DNA from: Lethocerus indicus
Lineage: Eukaryota; Arthropoda; Insecta; Hemiptera; Belostomatidae
Length of the DNA stretch: 64,000 nt
NCBI GenBank assembly: GCA_019843655.1
Contig: JACDQD010000003.1
Span: 31,980,224-32,044,223, forward strand
Reading direction: 5' to 3'
Shown: positions 28,864 through 42,371 of the stretch, piece by piece
Layout: the number at the start of each line of letters is the position of its first letter
Numbering within the stretch: the stretch's first letter is position 1
Notes under the pieces: generated by a model
Told to the model about the DNA's origin: nothing
Database searches by the model: none
What the model saw: the letters and a program-made list of their open reading frames with translations, nothing else
Program-made: the position numbers and the translations under genes

Positions 28864-30874
28864 CTACCAGAAGAGAGAATGAACAAGAAAATGAAAGTAT
28901 CAATTACACGAAACATTAAGATTTGGTGACGTAGCCGAATAATGAGTTAACCTGTGCCGCATCTTCATGACGACGACGTCTCTACAATCTCTACTAACCA
29001 CTAATAAATCCCTGTAGACCAGCGGTGTCTCAATAAAAAACATCGAGAAACATCGAACATTATTGGCAAAGGACGACAAGTCGGATCGCAGTTGTTACAA
29101 CTCCGATTGAAGCATGACCAAATAACCAGAGCTAGGACGGCGGCCAACACAGAGCTGTGTGTGTGTACACTCTGGTCTTCGGCGGCAAATGAACTGAGCA
29201 GGAAATGAATTTCACCGAGTGAATATTATTCACCGCTTCCGGGTTCAGAGCGGCTGGGTCGGCTCGTTCGAAGCGGCGAAAGCTGCGATAAACGCCCCAC
29301 GCCCCCCTGTCCTAATGGTTGCCCTCTGTTCCTATAATTATTCATTTTAGGCCTCTGATTACCGTTCACCGAAACTGTTATATGGGGGTAGTTCGTAAAA
29401 TTTAAAGGAAAACTAATAGGATAAATGGTTTTTTGTAGCTCCTTAATCGGTCTTAGATCGGTAGAGATTTCCTCCTGAGCATTGTGGAACATACAACTTT
29501 ATTGATTGTTTTTTAATTGGAATTTCGAAAATATAATTTTTTTAATACGAACAACAAAAAAAAGAAGTGAAATCGGTGTCAAATTGATGCTGACAAACAA
29601 GCCGCGAACCTATATTGAACGTATATTCTATTTTTCGTATTTTTCCAAGATTGTAGAATGTAATAAAATTATTATTACCCGTAACAAATAAATATTTCGC
29701 GTTCAAGTACGCTGTATTTTTTGGAGCCCGTTATAATATCGGGACAGTATTTTTAAAATGAAATTGTTGGGCAACAATGTTTTTATGAAAAAAAGGGGGG
29801 GGGTTACCGTAATTTTAAGCCAGTTATGTGGCACTGGTCAGCGCACTTATAGAATACCAAAGGTTCGATCGTTCTACCATTAACCCAGCCGCTTCTTACA
29901 AGCCGGGAAAACCGGTCTAAGCGGAAGATATTAGCGTCGGATTTTCGCGAATAACCGGGCGGCTTTTCCCCCAACTGTTTTTTCACAATCAGGAGGTCTC
30001 TTTAAGGGGTTTCGAAGAAGGGTAGGCAACTTGTTTCGAGGGACGGACGACTCCACGAAACTTTCCTCGGTTGGCGCGGTCCCGGGCCCGGCTTACGTAA
30101 CACTGAGCAGCCACCGCTCGGAGACCACTTTCTACACGCCTTTTATCCTGTTTTATATTTCTCTTTTTTCCCCACCGCCCGTCCCGCGTAATGCACGCGT
30201 ACAGAGAGGGAGAAGAGGTCGCGTGCGTTACGCAAACTCCGAGGGGTTTCACTCCCCCCGGCGGGATTTCACTTTTTGGACGCCGAAAAATATAGGACAA
30301 ACGACGTGTTTCTACGCAGCCGCGTTTACAAATAGCTTCGGGCCGTAGCACACGTCCAATCGTAAACCGCACGAAAGGGAATATTGTTTGGGGTAGGAGT
30401 TGTTGACTTCCCGGATGTTGCAACATTTTTCCCCTCTTTGTTAGACCTCCAACTTCGTTGGACTCCGTTGAGAGGGGCCCTCTCGGGTGTTGTCTGCTTC
30501 CGGGAGGCTTCACGCGATCTTACCGGAAGCCGGTCAGTAGTGACATTTCAAGTTCAAAACTCCACCTCTTTCAGATATCGCTTATACTTTCCGAGCCATA
30601 GGGTGAACATTGCACGAGGGCATGTCGCAAGTACCAGTACTGGGAATGGCGGGTCCTATAACTGCATATTGGGCGGGAAGCATGTGGCCAGCAATCTGCT
30701 ACCTCGCTTGGAATCCACCGGGTATTCGGTGGATTGGTTTTCGATGAGTCATTTTTTAACCTTCACCAAGTTTCCCCCAAATTGTCATTTTCGTTGTTGA
30801 TAAAGTAACGCTTAAATGTTTCATTTTCTCTCTCTCTCCATTATTCCGAACATGGGTATTTCAACAAGAGCGAC

Positions 30875-30972
<98 letters not shown>

Positions 30973-33900
30973 GGCGAAATCTTCCGCGTGAACTCTGATT
31001 TCTCTTTAGGCCGACATTTCACCCGAACGGCTTACTTATATTATCACCATTACATCTTCAGAGTTTTAATTCCTCGGTTATTCTGTCTAATTCTAGGCGC
31101 CTCGTCGAAAGAAAAATTCCCTTTATTATTTTTTAACACTCGCGAGGGGCCGGGATTTTGCGACTTCCTCGACTGTCGGTTCGTTGAGGTCAAAGGTGAA
31201 AGAATTGTGCGATTCCGGTGGGAGCATTAAGACTCTACGATCGGGTGGTTCGTATTTATTTTCCTCCAGTTACACATTACAAACTCTTCAGGCTGTCCGA
31301 CTGTACACTCGAGGGTTTACACAGTAGGAAATACCAATTGAGGGTGACGCTATCCCTTGGCGGTTGGTGACAGGGGGAATGGAACAGGATGTTCGCTGAG
31401 AGTGGGTTGATTCAATACCATTTAAAAAAAACTCCACGGAATTCCTATTATTTGAGACGGACCTGTGCGGTGGACGCCGGCTGAGAGCTGCGGTCAATCA
31501 GAGAGCGTGAAGTCACAATCCGCGGGTGTCATTTTTTATTTAGTCGTTAATTAATTAGCTTCCATTCAGGCTTAAGGTTTATGCTGACTTTAACAACTAA
31601 GTACTTACACTTCCGGTTATGTTCACTGACTGAATCCTATCGAGGATGGCGGAAAGCCGAAGTTACAATCAAACAGCATCTGTTTTGAAGAGCCGGTTCT
31701 CTCTGACCTCTTATAAGGAGGTGAAAAATACTCGGCGCAAACTTGATTATCTCTTTGTACAGAGAAAATGTGTAGAACTTCGTGACGTGCGTTAAATTCT
31801 TTTGTATACCGCCCCCGCTAGAAACACCGCTAGATACGTCCGGATAGGATGACAGGAAGTGGGCTGTCCGTATAGAAATGTTTAATTGAAAAGTTAGTGA
31901 AACTGAGGAAGAAACCGAAGGCGGTGAAAGTTCCGACCGTCGGCTTTATTAATAAGACGAGAGGCGTTTACTCAACGTAAAGTCGCCGACAGGAAACAAG
32001 TCTGAACATTAAGTCGATTAACAATGTTCTTTATCGCATAAAATTGGTCGTAAATATTTGCATTCTCCTAATAGTCGTCTTCATTTTTATAGCCGAATGG
32101 CTGAAGAAACCGTGCAAGAGAAAGGATCCTCGGCTGAACGAATGCATCCGGGACACCTTCCAGAACATGTTCCCCTACATGGCTAAAGGTATGCACTCAG
32201 CGGTATGCATATGGAACGCGTTTTTTTTACTCGATTTATTGTTTTCAGTATTTAAATTATATTTAAACAAATTTATATGATGAGAGCTAACATTACATTA
32301 CATTTAATTGTTTGAAACGCAATCAAATCTTTATGTCCGTATTACATGAGCAGCCCGGTTTAGAATTCCTGTCCGAATTTGTCTTCAATTCCAAATTCGG
32401 AAGTAGAACCTCTTATCGCCAATAGGAAAGTAGAAATTCTCAATTGAAAAGCGCGCTTTTTCTTTAAAGTTTGCCGTAGCTGATAGTACTATGACAATTG
32501 CACCGCTCGAGACTGTTAGCGCGTTAAAGTCTCCCGACCGGTCGGGCGGTCCGCTCTCAAAATGATGCTTGTTTAGTTAATAACGCTTTTAGTTTGCGCT
32601 CCTGCTGGCATTTGTTAAAGTTCTGCTCACAATACTGCGTTCAAAATTACTGCGCTATACAATTTTAAATTGAACGGACTGTACAGGAATACCGGAAGTG
32701 GCGATACCGAGGTTCGAGCCGCTGTTCATCGAGAAGATCGGCATCACGAAGGGTCACGGGGCCGTCACACTGGCCGGCAACTTCCACAACCTGTACGCAC
32801 ACGGCCCGAGCAACACCAGCGCCGAGTACACCAGGTAAGTATGACGGTCTACTCAGACCCGAAGGGGCGGTCACAAAAACGAATAGTAAATAGGCCACCC
32901 GTCTATAAGACCGGTCTGGACAACTGCACTCAGCAAACAGGTCTGCCCCAACTACAGCTACGAGTTTCCTTGCCATCTAGTCGGTGATTTACTAGTTAGG
33001 CTAGAGACTTACTTGCCTATTTCTTACTAAGCAACATTCGACAAGTAACATTACTCCGTCTATATACTGAAGTGGTTGCAACTCTGTTGAGTGGACAAGA
33101 GTATTATTCCAAAATCCAAATATCCCCGGATATAAATATAGAAAGAGGCGCGGGCCGTCTAATAACCGACATTTGTTTATTTTCTACGATATTCTTCCTG
33201 TACTTAAAGACAAAAAGTATTTGTAATTTGATCTAGTAGGCTCAATTCCCAGTCAACTTGAACATTGATATTATTCTAATAGGTCCAATGTACTGTCCAC
33301 TTGGACAATGATATATGTAAGTAGGTTCCTCAAGTTCTCCTGGACAACGACATTATTCTCACAGCTGCGCTGTTCAGTTTCCTTGGACAATTTTGGTCAC
33401 TTTTTTTAATCCGGTTGGAAATAACTTATATCGAACAGGTTCGACATAGAGAGCGGAAGATTCGACATTGGGCTGGCGATACCGACCATCACGACCGAAT
33501 CCCAGTACGATCTCAGGGGCAACATACTCCTCTTGCCCATCGTAGGAAAAGGAGAAGCCAAGTTGCTTTTGCGTGAGTACATAGTGTATGTATACTGTCG
33601 ATTAATGCTAAGATTTGCCCTCGGGTGTGGAGTTTTCGTTTACGGGACGAAGAGGAAGTCATGACACAGAAAATGCCGCCCAAATAAAACCTTAAATTCT
33701 ATACCCCTCAGCGCGATGGATCTCAGCCAATCCCAGGAATCGAGTCTCCGTTACTAGAACAACATTTAATAACAGTAACATAAGCCCATAAACAGTATAG
33801 GTGTCCTTTTCAGGTAACGTGAGCACAGAGGTATTCATGAAAGTCAGCTTCCCCGTGGTCCAGGGCGAAGAGGTGATGCACGTTGATCACATGAGGGTCG

Positions 33901-34380
33901 ACTTCAGGATGGCCTCTTGCCGCGTTCATCTGGAAAACCTGTTCAACGGAAACAAAGTACTAGGTAATTTAAGCATCTACGAGCCCGACTTTTCAATATT
34001 GATATTAACTTAATTCGTTTTTAAATACTAGTGTGTAAATTTTAGTGTTTAAGAACTGTTTTAGTTACTAATAGTCTCTGAATCTCGCGTTTAAAAGACC
34101 AGAGCATTATATTCAAATGTGTGAGGTGTTCTATATTTTTGTACTTCTGATAAAGTTTGTTAAGCGGTCCGTTATTAGCAAATATTTTTTTTTTGTTTTA
34201 CGCAACAAAAATATTCCAGGTCACACTGTGAACAGTTTTCTGAACAAAAACGCGCTGGAAGTGGTCGACGAACTGAAAGAAAACATAGGCGAAAGTTTGG
34301 CTGTCGTGTTCAAGAAAGTGATGAACGACGCCTTCGGCCGAGTACCGACCAAATTCTGGATACCCAGAGAAGCCAACTGA
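25107..34380 (+). CDS. Takeout/JHBP-family gene C
   Basis: Exons 25107-25224, 32093-32188, 32687-32834, 33439-33572, 33814-33963 and 34220-34380 give 268 residues. The signal peptide is long (MNASGSVHSLVAGSVVLLVA, then VLLLPAQTESA). The cysteine pair is PCKRKDPRLNEC, followed by GIPEVAIPRFEPL. The C-terminal half shows HLENLFNGNKVLG and NSFLNKNALEVVDEL, as in takeout B. The C-terminus is unusual: FGRVPTKFWIPREAN replaces the usual FP-DELFP ending. Exons 3, 4 and 5 match gene B in length (148, 134, 150) and all phases agree. Intron 1 is 6.9 kb, far longer than in A or B, and full of repeats. Likely a secreted ligand carrier; the ligand is unknown. Confidence 0.88.
25779..26002 (-). mobile_element. 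Penelope-like element copy, minus orientation
   Basis: AATAAATAAT lies at about 25769-25778 and again at about 26003-26012. The constant end (reverse complement GAGGTATGTTAAACTA) is on the left and the other end is cut at ATCTAC. The left arm lacks its hammerhead region; the right arm has CTGATGA...GAAACCGGCC at 25921-25957, with the cleavage-site U changed to C. Intron 1 of takeout C. Confidence 0.75.
28400..28560. mobile_element. Diverged PLE arm pair
   Basis: CACTGGACCGGTTTCGGCC...GTCTTCAACAGCG (left, antisense) and GAAGCCGAAACCGGTCTAGA (right, sense) form an inverted pair around 60 bp of unrelated loop. More diverged than the other copies. Intron 1 of takeout C. Confidence 0.5.
28799..28860. 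repeat. (TA)n microsatellite
   Basis: About 30 TA units in intron 1 of takeout C; overlapping frames encode Ile-Tyr runs only. Confidence 0.95.
29826..29876 (+). other. Possible tRNA-derived SINE promoter relic
   Basis: TGGCACTGGTCAGCGC resembles a pol III A box, and GGTTCGATCGTTC about 34 nt downstream resembles a B box. No cloverleaf can be folded, so it is not a tRNA. Weak call. Confidence 0.2.
30877..30967. repeat. (GT)n followed by (GA)n compound microsatellite
   Basis: About 19 GT units followed by about 26 GA units in intron 1 of takeout C. Confidence 0.95.
33230..33395. repeat. Degenerate short tandem repeat
   Basis: Blocks such as CACTTGGACAATGATAT, CTCCTGGACAACGACATTATT and TTCCTTGGACAA recur every 50-70 bp. 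In intron 3 of takeout C. Confidence 0.45.
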
Positions 34381-35884
34381 CAAATTCACCTTCCCGGTTA
34401 TCATGAAAAACATTTTGGAATCGTCACGGACATAAGTGAAGGGAAAAAATAAACGAAAGATGTTTGTTTGTAAGGACATTCGAACTGATCTTATATTATT
34501 TATTATTGTCTGTGAAGAGGATTCGAAGATTCGTCGAATTCCCCTGTATTCAATTTTCTAGATTAATGATTAGCGTTTAGATTTAAATTCGTATTTAAGT
34601 TCCAATTCAATCCGTGTATTAAAGTTGAAATAAATGAATGCTAATTATTATGATAATAGGTACATATTTTTTATTGTAAATTATAAATTCACTATTATTC
34701 GATGCGACGTGACTAATTTTGGCAGAAAATAAAATACGGAAAAATTAAAATTGTAACATCATCTCGTGCCTTATTTATTATTTCGTTAAGGAATAATGTG
34801 ATCTATTTCATAAAACGAATGTATTTTTTAATCGTAATTGTTGGTGTTTGTTTTTATCAGCTTAATTATGCTAATGTTTGGACGATGTTTTTCTTTTTTA
34901 GATTCGAGATTAGTAATTTTGCCTACTTTAATTTTATTTTTTTAGTGTAAATATGAAACCGTTAGATTAGTTCAACGGTGATTCACTCCAGCGATACACT
35001 GCCATTATACTGTTGATTATACGTGTATTTTATATATATATAGTGTAAATAAAGTTTTTATATTTATTGGTATTTGTGAATATATGCCACAGACCTTGCT
35101 TTATGCTTTAATTTCCAGAGGAAACAAATTATAAAATTTTGAAGAAATGTATATGACGAAGACTGTATGTATAGATTTGTATTTTCTACAGTTATATTCA
35201 TGTTGTGTTCAGTACCAATTAAGGAAAGGGTAAGGAATATATTTGAAACATTGGATCCTAAATTAACATTTCAAGTGTTAGTATCGACATAACGATTGTA
35301 ATTTAATACGTTATTCATAAAATCAGTTTACTGTGATTTAAATATTTAAAAAATTTAGAAATGTCCAATTGAAAATAAAGGACTTCGAACAACCTCAGTT
35401 ATTGTATGAATTATTTCACGGATATAACTACTCCCAAGTAGTAGACATTAGGGTTAGCTCATACATTTAAAGGCTTACTAATTTAAAGACAACTAATTGT
35501 TTTATTAATATAGGAAATATTCTTAACAGATATATTATAAAATATATATAAATTTATCGTACTCTTCCTTGATCGAAATCTAAATTCTACTATATGCCAG
35601 AGTGCGTTGGGAATTAATTAAATTCTTTCGAAACATTTTACACATTACATTATTATATACTAATTGCACTACAATAATAAATTTTTAGTATAAATAATTA
35701 ATAATTACATTAATTATAATTATATATACATATTTGCCACTAAGGCCATACGATAGCGCACTTGGACACAGCACTCAAAATTTGGAGGTTTCATTTTGCC
35801 AGGTTGTGAACCGCCGTTTTGCGTAAACCGCGACCGACTTTGTATTAGAAGCCGTTTGGGCCCTTGATTCGCTTAATTTACACG
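34381..35884. other. 3' UTR of takeout C and upstream region of Ku70
   Basis: AATAAA at 34448 is 68 nt after the takeout C stop and is the likely poly(A) signal; others lie further on (for example about 35046). From 34600 to 35750 the DNA is very AT-rich and featureless. The last 150 bp before ATG35885 are more GC-rich and should hold the Ku70 promoter. Confidence 0.55.
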
Positions 35885-37503
35885 ATGAACATGGAGAACG
35901 TGAACGCAGAACAGGAGGACTACGATGAAGAAGATAGCGCGAGCCATTTCAACAACAGGTCGGCCGTTATTTTCCTGATAGATTTTCGCAAAGCCATGTT
36001 CGAGAGGGGCGACGACGGAAGCAACAATTTCAGGAGGTGCGTCGAGGTCGGTAGTTTGCTCCGTTTTCACGATTTCACGACTGTTACTGAACCTGACAAT
36101 TAATGCGAACCTGCCGAATTATGTGCCTTCCAGTGCTGCAAATCGGTAATGATCAGTCTGGCGCGTAAAGAGCACAGAAATTGGGCGACGGGGATTGTCG
36201 CAATGGGAACCGAAAAGACCAAGAACCAGACAATACCGAAACGAGTGGCCGAACTCCAATGTTTGGATGTTGTTTCTGTCAACAGGATTGTTGAACTCAC
36301 CGACATGATTCTGGGTGAGCCCTAAGCATTCATTAATTGGAAAACATTTTCAATCTTAAATTATACTTTCAAACCTATATAAATTTTTAAGTTATTTTGC
36401 AGATGATTTTTCTACCGCCGTAGAAGAATATGGCCAAAGTGATAAGATAGTTTTGTCTGCTGCCTTGCACTATTGTCAAGTCGCTTTCAAAAAATGGTAA
36501 GGATTATAGTAATTTGATCTTTTTGTTTTAAATTTATTGAGCTTTTTATACCTTATCTACAACCATAATAATTTGAGACGTTTAATCGACACTGACTTCG
36601 TCTTATATTTAATTCCAGGGTATTGTCGTACATATTTTATTGGTAAATTTTTGTTTTCAGGAGGCAACATATTTATAACAAAACAGTCATTATTTTTACC
36701 AACGACGATGATCCGTTCGCAAATGATATCGTGGAAGCGCATAAGTCAAGGAAACAAGCTGAAGATTTTCGCCTTTGGCATATTGATTTGGATATCGTCC
36801 CTTTTGGAGAGTTTGATAAGAATAAATTTTACAAAGTAACTATTAGCGAGAAAAAATTTATTTTGATCTGATATTCTCCTTTCACATTTACATTGATTCA
36901 TGGTAACAGCGGTGCAACTATTTTGTTGTATGAAATTTTCTATTTTCAGAGGTAAAAATCAAAATGATCAGAATAGGACTGTGTTCTTAAGTTATTGATC
37001 CAATACAATTATCATAAACTAAAATTTATTTTCATTAAATTTGCTTGGAATATAAATCCAGATCCCAAAATGTAATTGAAGACACAGTTTAGCATACAAC
37101 CTCATCAAATATTTTGACAGGCCCTATAGAATAATTTATTATTCTATGATTTCAGGAATTGATTATGACTGTTAAAGGCGATCTGTTCGATGATTGGGCC
37201 CAGCTCGAGAAGGACAGCACTGTTGAAGACATCGTGAAAGCTGTTCAGAAGTTAGTAATGAATTGTCTGCATACGTCATAAAATTAAAAAAATAAATGAA
37301 TAATTACGCTTTATACTTTGGTTCAATTTATGTTTCAGAACAAAAAATATATTTAGTGTTTTAGCAGCCAACTCCTATCACATTAGCTTATAATTATAAA
37401 AATAATTAGCTTGTAATTATAAGTGAGGTTATGAGATAGGTTAAGGACAGATTTAGATTTTTCATTATGTACTAATATAGGTTTCTGAGTTATAAATAAA
37501 TAA

Positions 37504-37558
<55 letters not shown>

Positions 37559-40500
37559 GTATGATATATAATACTTTATTAATTTACTAAGAATATTAAT
37601 GCATATATTGTTATTGAACTGTTTTAAACTCAAAGTATACCTGTTAATAACATTTTTCTTGTTTCATTTTTGTTTAATTTTGTTTACAGGCAATAATTTT
37701 CATATCAAAAATTGAAATTATAATATAAATATTCTATATAAATTCTACTTTGCGATTTAAGTTTTGCAAATAATATATTTCATTACCATTACTGAGTAAC
37801 TGGATTATGTTTCAGTATTGTTGGAAAATTTCACTCTCATCACAGGTTTCTTCATTTGGGTAGCTCAAGAAGCGTTGCAGTCGATCTCTTCAGGCCTTAC
37901 ATGTGAGTCAGTAATTATTTTCTCAATGCAAGAGAAGTTCTTTCTTTCATTTGAAACAATGTGCATACACACTGCTTGTGTATTATATGCTAGCTCGAAA
38001 TCATCTCTTTATGTAATATCTATTATATATTTATAATATATTATATTTGTAATACAAACTTAAATTTCGATTGTATTATAAAATCATTCAATTGTATATT
38101 GTTGTATGCTGCTTACAACAATGGGTAGATAGGAAAGTCCCTTAAAAAATGTTCCTCTAAAATTGACCAAATTTAAAGGAAGCTGTACAATACAGTTCAT
38201 TATTGCCTTTTAATGCGTTTTAATGAGTGTAACTTCATTAAAGAAAACAGAAAATTTTACAAAACTTTTACACATTATTTGTATTAATGATAATAATTTC
38301 AAATATTCGATTGATTGAAAATTTTCTGGTTAAACTCGGGATCATGTGGGAATTGATATGAGTTAATATCGTGTATGTCTATTAATAAGATCTAGCTGAA
38401 TTTGTTTAATTATATCTAATATAACAGAACACATAAACATGTTTGATACTTTCAAAAAGTAAGTTTAAAATAATATTTATTGTAGGCAAACTTTCAAAAT
38501 GCTAAATTAAGTTCAGGTCAATAATTATTATATTTCATTAACGGTATAACAAAAGACATGAAATAGACACTAATGAAAGGCTTGGCATGTGGGGGAAAAA
38601 TTATTTTTGCATAATTGAAACTCTCAGTTATGTTTATATTATTAGAATTTTGAAATATCTATCCTTGTTGTCTCAGATGTCAGGTAAAATAAGAAAGTTA
38701 TAATTAAAATTTAAATAACTATTTGCATATAGTGATTTTAAAACCTATCACTTATTAGTGAGCCGTACACAATATTGAAGAAATATCAGCCACCATCGGA
38801 AGCAAAAGAACAAGACGTGCATGAATCACAAGAAGGAAACCAAGATGGAAATGAAGTACCTGTTGAAGGAACAGCAAAGGATGTAATTTTTCCCTTCTAA
38901 AATATTATTCAAAAGACTTTTTTAATTAATTTTGAAGTTTCAGTGAATTAATAGACTAAGAATAACGGATTATTGTTTTAGGGTTTGCCCAAACGCAAAG
39001 TTTATTATCCTTCTATTGGTGGAAAATCATTGAAAATGAGTAAGGTAATCTTTGTTTCATTCCTAATAGATATTTTATTTTCACTCCAGGGTTTATATGA
39101 TATTTTAAGTCTATTGTTTTATTTCTATTTTTATTTTTTTTTCAGCAAACTATGATAGAGAAATCGGCCAAAACCAAAGTCGGTTTCACCTTATTGGGTT
39201 TCTACCCGACAAATGATATTCCTGAATATTACACAATGGCGCCGCCCTATCTAATGATACCCAATTTCAAAGATCGCGGTCAGTAAAACCTTTCTTGTTA
39301 TTCTCATACAGTTTAATGGGCTGTTTAGTATAATTGTTTAAATTTAGGATTTTATTATATCATTTAATATGAATTTGTTTCCTATAATTACTTCACGATT
39401 TCTCTCTGAAAAGAAAAAATAATATGAATCATCTCTCATTATTTAATAATAAAGTATACTGTTTGTAATGAATTTACAACTATTTTACAGTCCATTTTAA
39501 TATACATAGTTTTTATGTACAGGGTACTTCAATTGATTGAAAGCTTGAAGTTTCACCATTGAGAATTGATCTCAGAATTTCCCCTTTAACTGAAATTAAC
39601 CATTTACTCCTCTCCAATAAATTTGATATCTATAGTGTAAATATTTGAAATTGAAAGACGAAATAGTGCTTTACATATTTTGAATGTTAATGTTAAGTAT
39701 TCGGTGAAATAACAGTAGTAAAATTGGGAAACTTTTATAGTGTTTTTCTTCTTTTATTCCACAACTGCATAATGATTTATTGTCTGCAGATAACGCGAGC
39801 CTGTTCACCTGTCTGTGGAGGAGATGTATGGATCGGGAATTGTCGATGATATGTTGGCACATGTATCACAAAACCTCATCACCGAGACTGGTCTCAGTGA
39901 CTCCTACGCACGAATTCAAAATTGCCGACGGCATCATGTCTCCTTCCGGTTTTATTGTTACCACCTTACCGTTTTTAGGTAAGTTCCCGGCTGAGGTCAG
40001 TAAGCACTTTCTACGTGTAATCTACTTAATTTGTGGAGGTTAATAGTGTAATCTAAGCCCCGGTTCAGGGTAAGAAAAAATGAAACAGCAACAAAATGAG
40101 GTATCCTTAAATGTTTTCATTTTCTTTGCCATTTCCGGTAAACTCATTAAAGGAACCAATTTATCATTACTAATAAGAATAAATTATAAGCGATTGTACA
40201 CTATATAATAATTTAATCTTTTTACGACAAGTAATACTCTGTGATGTGTCATGTGGGGGTGGAGAAGACTGTTATCTGTTCAATATTTTATTTATTATCA
40301 AATAACAAACATGAATATTACAGATTTTATTGTGTTCGTACGAAAGAACGGATTGAATATAAACCATAACAAGATTAACAGAGAGGTAATAGAAATACAA
40401 AAAAAAAACAATAACTTTAAGAGAGATACAGGATACAATATAGGCAGAGGTTGGGTTAAGAAAAGTCCCCGAACAGCTGGGGATGCCAACTCCTGGCCAA

Positions 40501-42094
40501 CCGATATTCCCTTAATAATAAAGACATAATTATTTACAGATGAATGGTGCGAAGTGAACGACGATGAAATTCAAAGTGCAGAACCCAGTGAAAAACAGCA
40601 AGCTGCCGCGCAGGCGATAGTCAAAAAATTGAATTTCGCCTATACACCCGACAAATTCCACAGCTACGAGCACAGAAAGATGGTGGCCATGGTTGAAGCC
40701 ATCGCTCTTGGCTACGATGACACTGAAGAGTTTGAGGATGATACGGGTCCGTGTTGAACTTATTTAATTTGAGACTCATTGACCTATTTACATGCTGCCT
40801 TATACACTTAAATATTATTGTATTAAATATAAGTACAAACTATATCTAATATTAGATATTGTAACAAGATTATAATTTACTTATCCATAATACCGTAACT
40901 TTCTACTTATTTATTCAAATTGTTGAAATGTCGAGATGTATTGAAACTGTATGTTCATACGTGAACTCGACAAGCCTCTTGTACGAATACACAGTGCATT
41001 ATATTACACATAAATTGTATAATAAAATTAGGAAAATACTGAAACGTAAGATATGCTGCTTCTAATATCTGATGGCTGTCTAGACATGAATTTGTCCCAG
41101 TTCAGAGGTGCTACTATTGAAAAATAGTTTCAACATTTGTTTTACCTGTAAACTAAGTTTCAGTTTTTGAGAAAGACTACATTGATTTTTAGTATTTCCA
41201 GTGAAGAGATTCAGGAAATTCCGTACAGAAATAGTAATCCGAGCTATCTTCCATGCATATCACATCCTTTTCTCTGTGTTCAGATATTGACTTGGAAAGT
41301 ATCACCGAGAGGTTGGGCTCACTGTCGAGCGAATTTATGGACTGTTCCCATCTGGGAGAAATTGAAAGTTCGTCTGTGAAACGGAAATATCCCGACGCAA
41401 CTTCGAGACAACCGAAAACAGCCAAGATGGAGACAACCAATGAAGATTGGTTGAAAATGATCCACAACGGAATGGTGTGCAATTTCGTATTTCTTTAGTC
41501 CGTCGAATAACCTTTTTTTGGCCATTGAGTTGCTGCAAAACTGGCTCAAAAAAATAGTGATATTAATGATAAATACGCTTTGTAATTTCTTTCTTTATTT
41601 TGGCTGTAAATGGAATACATTTTATAGAAACAACACCTAGAAAAAGAGAGCAAAATTACAATTATTCATCAACAGCGTTATTATCTTCAAATTCTTGCAC
41701 TAGTTTACAGATTTTTAACTAAGTCAAGCAAAGTTGTTTTCTAATGGAGTTTCTTAAATTATTCCTGTGTATATAAAGAATAATAATTTTTGAGATTCCT
41801 CATCTCTGACTGATGTACCTTATCATTACAAAAATAGTTGCTTCCAATAAGCAAATTGAATTGGTTTACTTTGATTGTGCTGGGGAGTCCATGGAGAAAA
41901 TTAATACTTATAAAAAAATATTATGATGCATAATGTTTTTCTTTTTGTGATCGTTCCAGGCAAATAAGCTGACAGTAGCTCAACTGAGAAGCCTTCTTCA
42001 GGCTGAAGGGGTGAAATCATTGTCTACCTACACCAAACCCAGACTGGTTGAATTGGCAAATTTGAGATTCTGCAAAGACTCTCAGTTATTATAA
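35885..42094 (+). CDS. XRCC6: Ku70, DNA end-binding subunit of the Ku heterodimer
   Basis: Exons 35885-36046, 36134-36314, 36403-36496, 36661-36835, 37156-37250, 37816-37902, 38759-38882, 38982-39044, 39146-39278, 39790-39978, 40540-40746, 41284-41474, 41960-42094: 1836 nt, 611 residues, close to human Ku70 (609). Ku70 pairs with Ku80 to ring DNA ends and start non-homologous end joining; it also acts at telomeres. Seen: acidic N-terminus, vWA strand SAVIFLIDFRKAMF (near 26-40), MGTEKTKNQ, IIFTNDDDPF (near 156-165), core barrel segments VGFTLLGFYP and SLFTCLWRRCMDREL, basic NLS-like VKRKYPD (near 535), and the SAP helix pair KLTVAQLRSLLQAEGVKS (from about 570). An acidic Glu/Gln/Asn-rich insert (exon 7) interrupts the core. 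Exon 1 uses the GTCGGT donor at 36047, since the earlier GTGCGT donor breaks frame. Exon 6 is the least certain. Confidence 0.93.
37508..37556. repeat. (TA)n microsatellite
   Basis: About 24 TA units in intron 5 of Ku70, preceded by AAATAAATAAATA. Confidence 0.95.
37636..37795 (+). repeat. Diverged duplicate segment, copy 1 (Ku70 intron 5)
   Basis: Collinear with 42372-42534: both contain CCTGTTA, TTTTGTT-AA-TTTGTTTACAG, CAATAATT/CAGTAATT, TGCGATTTA/TGTGATTTA, TTTTGCAAA/CTTTGCAAA and ATTTCATTACC/ATTTCATTGCC in the same order. Roughly 70-75 percent alike by eye. Confidence 0.55.
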
Positions 42095-42210
42095 ATAATA
42101 ATAATGCTAAAAAAAAACATTTGTTACCTGGTACCCCTGTGGTTTGTATATTATATAATATAAAATCACATTTCATGTACTCTATTGATTAATCTTCTTA
42201 ATATATTGCT

Positions 42211-42216
42211 AATAAA
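42211..42216 (+). terminator. Poly(A) signal of Ku70
   Basis: AATAAA 117 nt after the TAA stop, followed by T-rich sequence. Confidence 0.55.
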
Positions 42217-42371
42217 TATTTTTCTAATATACCTGGAGCATTAAATTATATTTCCTCAGTTTGATTTATCTCACCGAAAGTATAAATTCACATTTTAAAT
42301 TCACAATTTGTGTGACTTTCTATCTCAACATGTCTGTCTTTGTTATATTCAGGTACTACACATGAAGTGAA

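Noticed and set aside
28375..28929. Frames with long Ile-Tyr runs (also near 2710, 7397, 23367, 57550, 57906, 63055)
   Set aside because: They are translations of (TA)n and (CA)n microsatellites.
29989..30800. Overlapping long frames on both strands (174 and 138 codons)
   Set aside because: GC-rich intronic sequence with no family motif, no signal peptide and no splice support; each is a shadow of the other. CTTACCGGAAGCCGGTCAGT-like words here and near 26555 hint at an old repeat instead.
36031..36046. Donor GTGCGT at 36037 for Ku70 exon 1
   Set aside because: It puts exon 2 out of frame; the GTCGGT donor at 36047 restores FRRCVE|CCKSVM, which fits the family.
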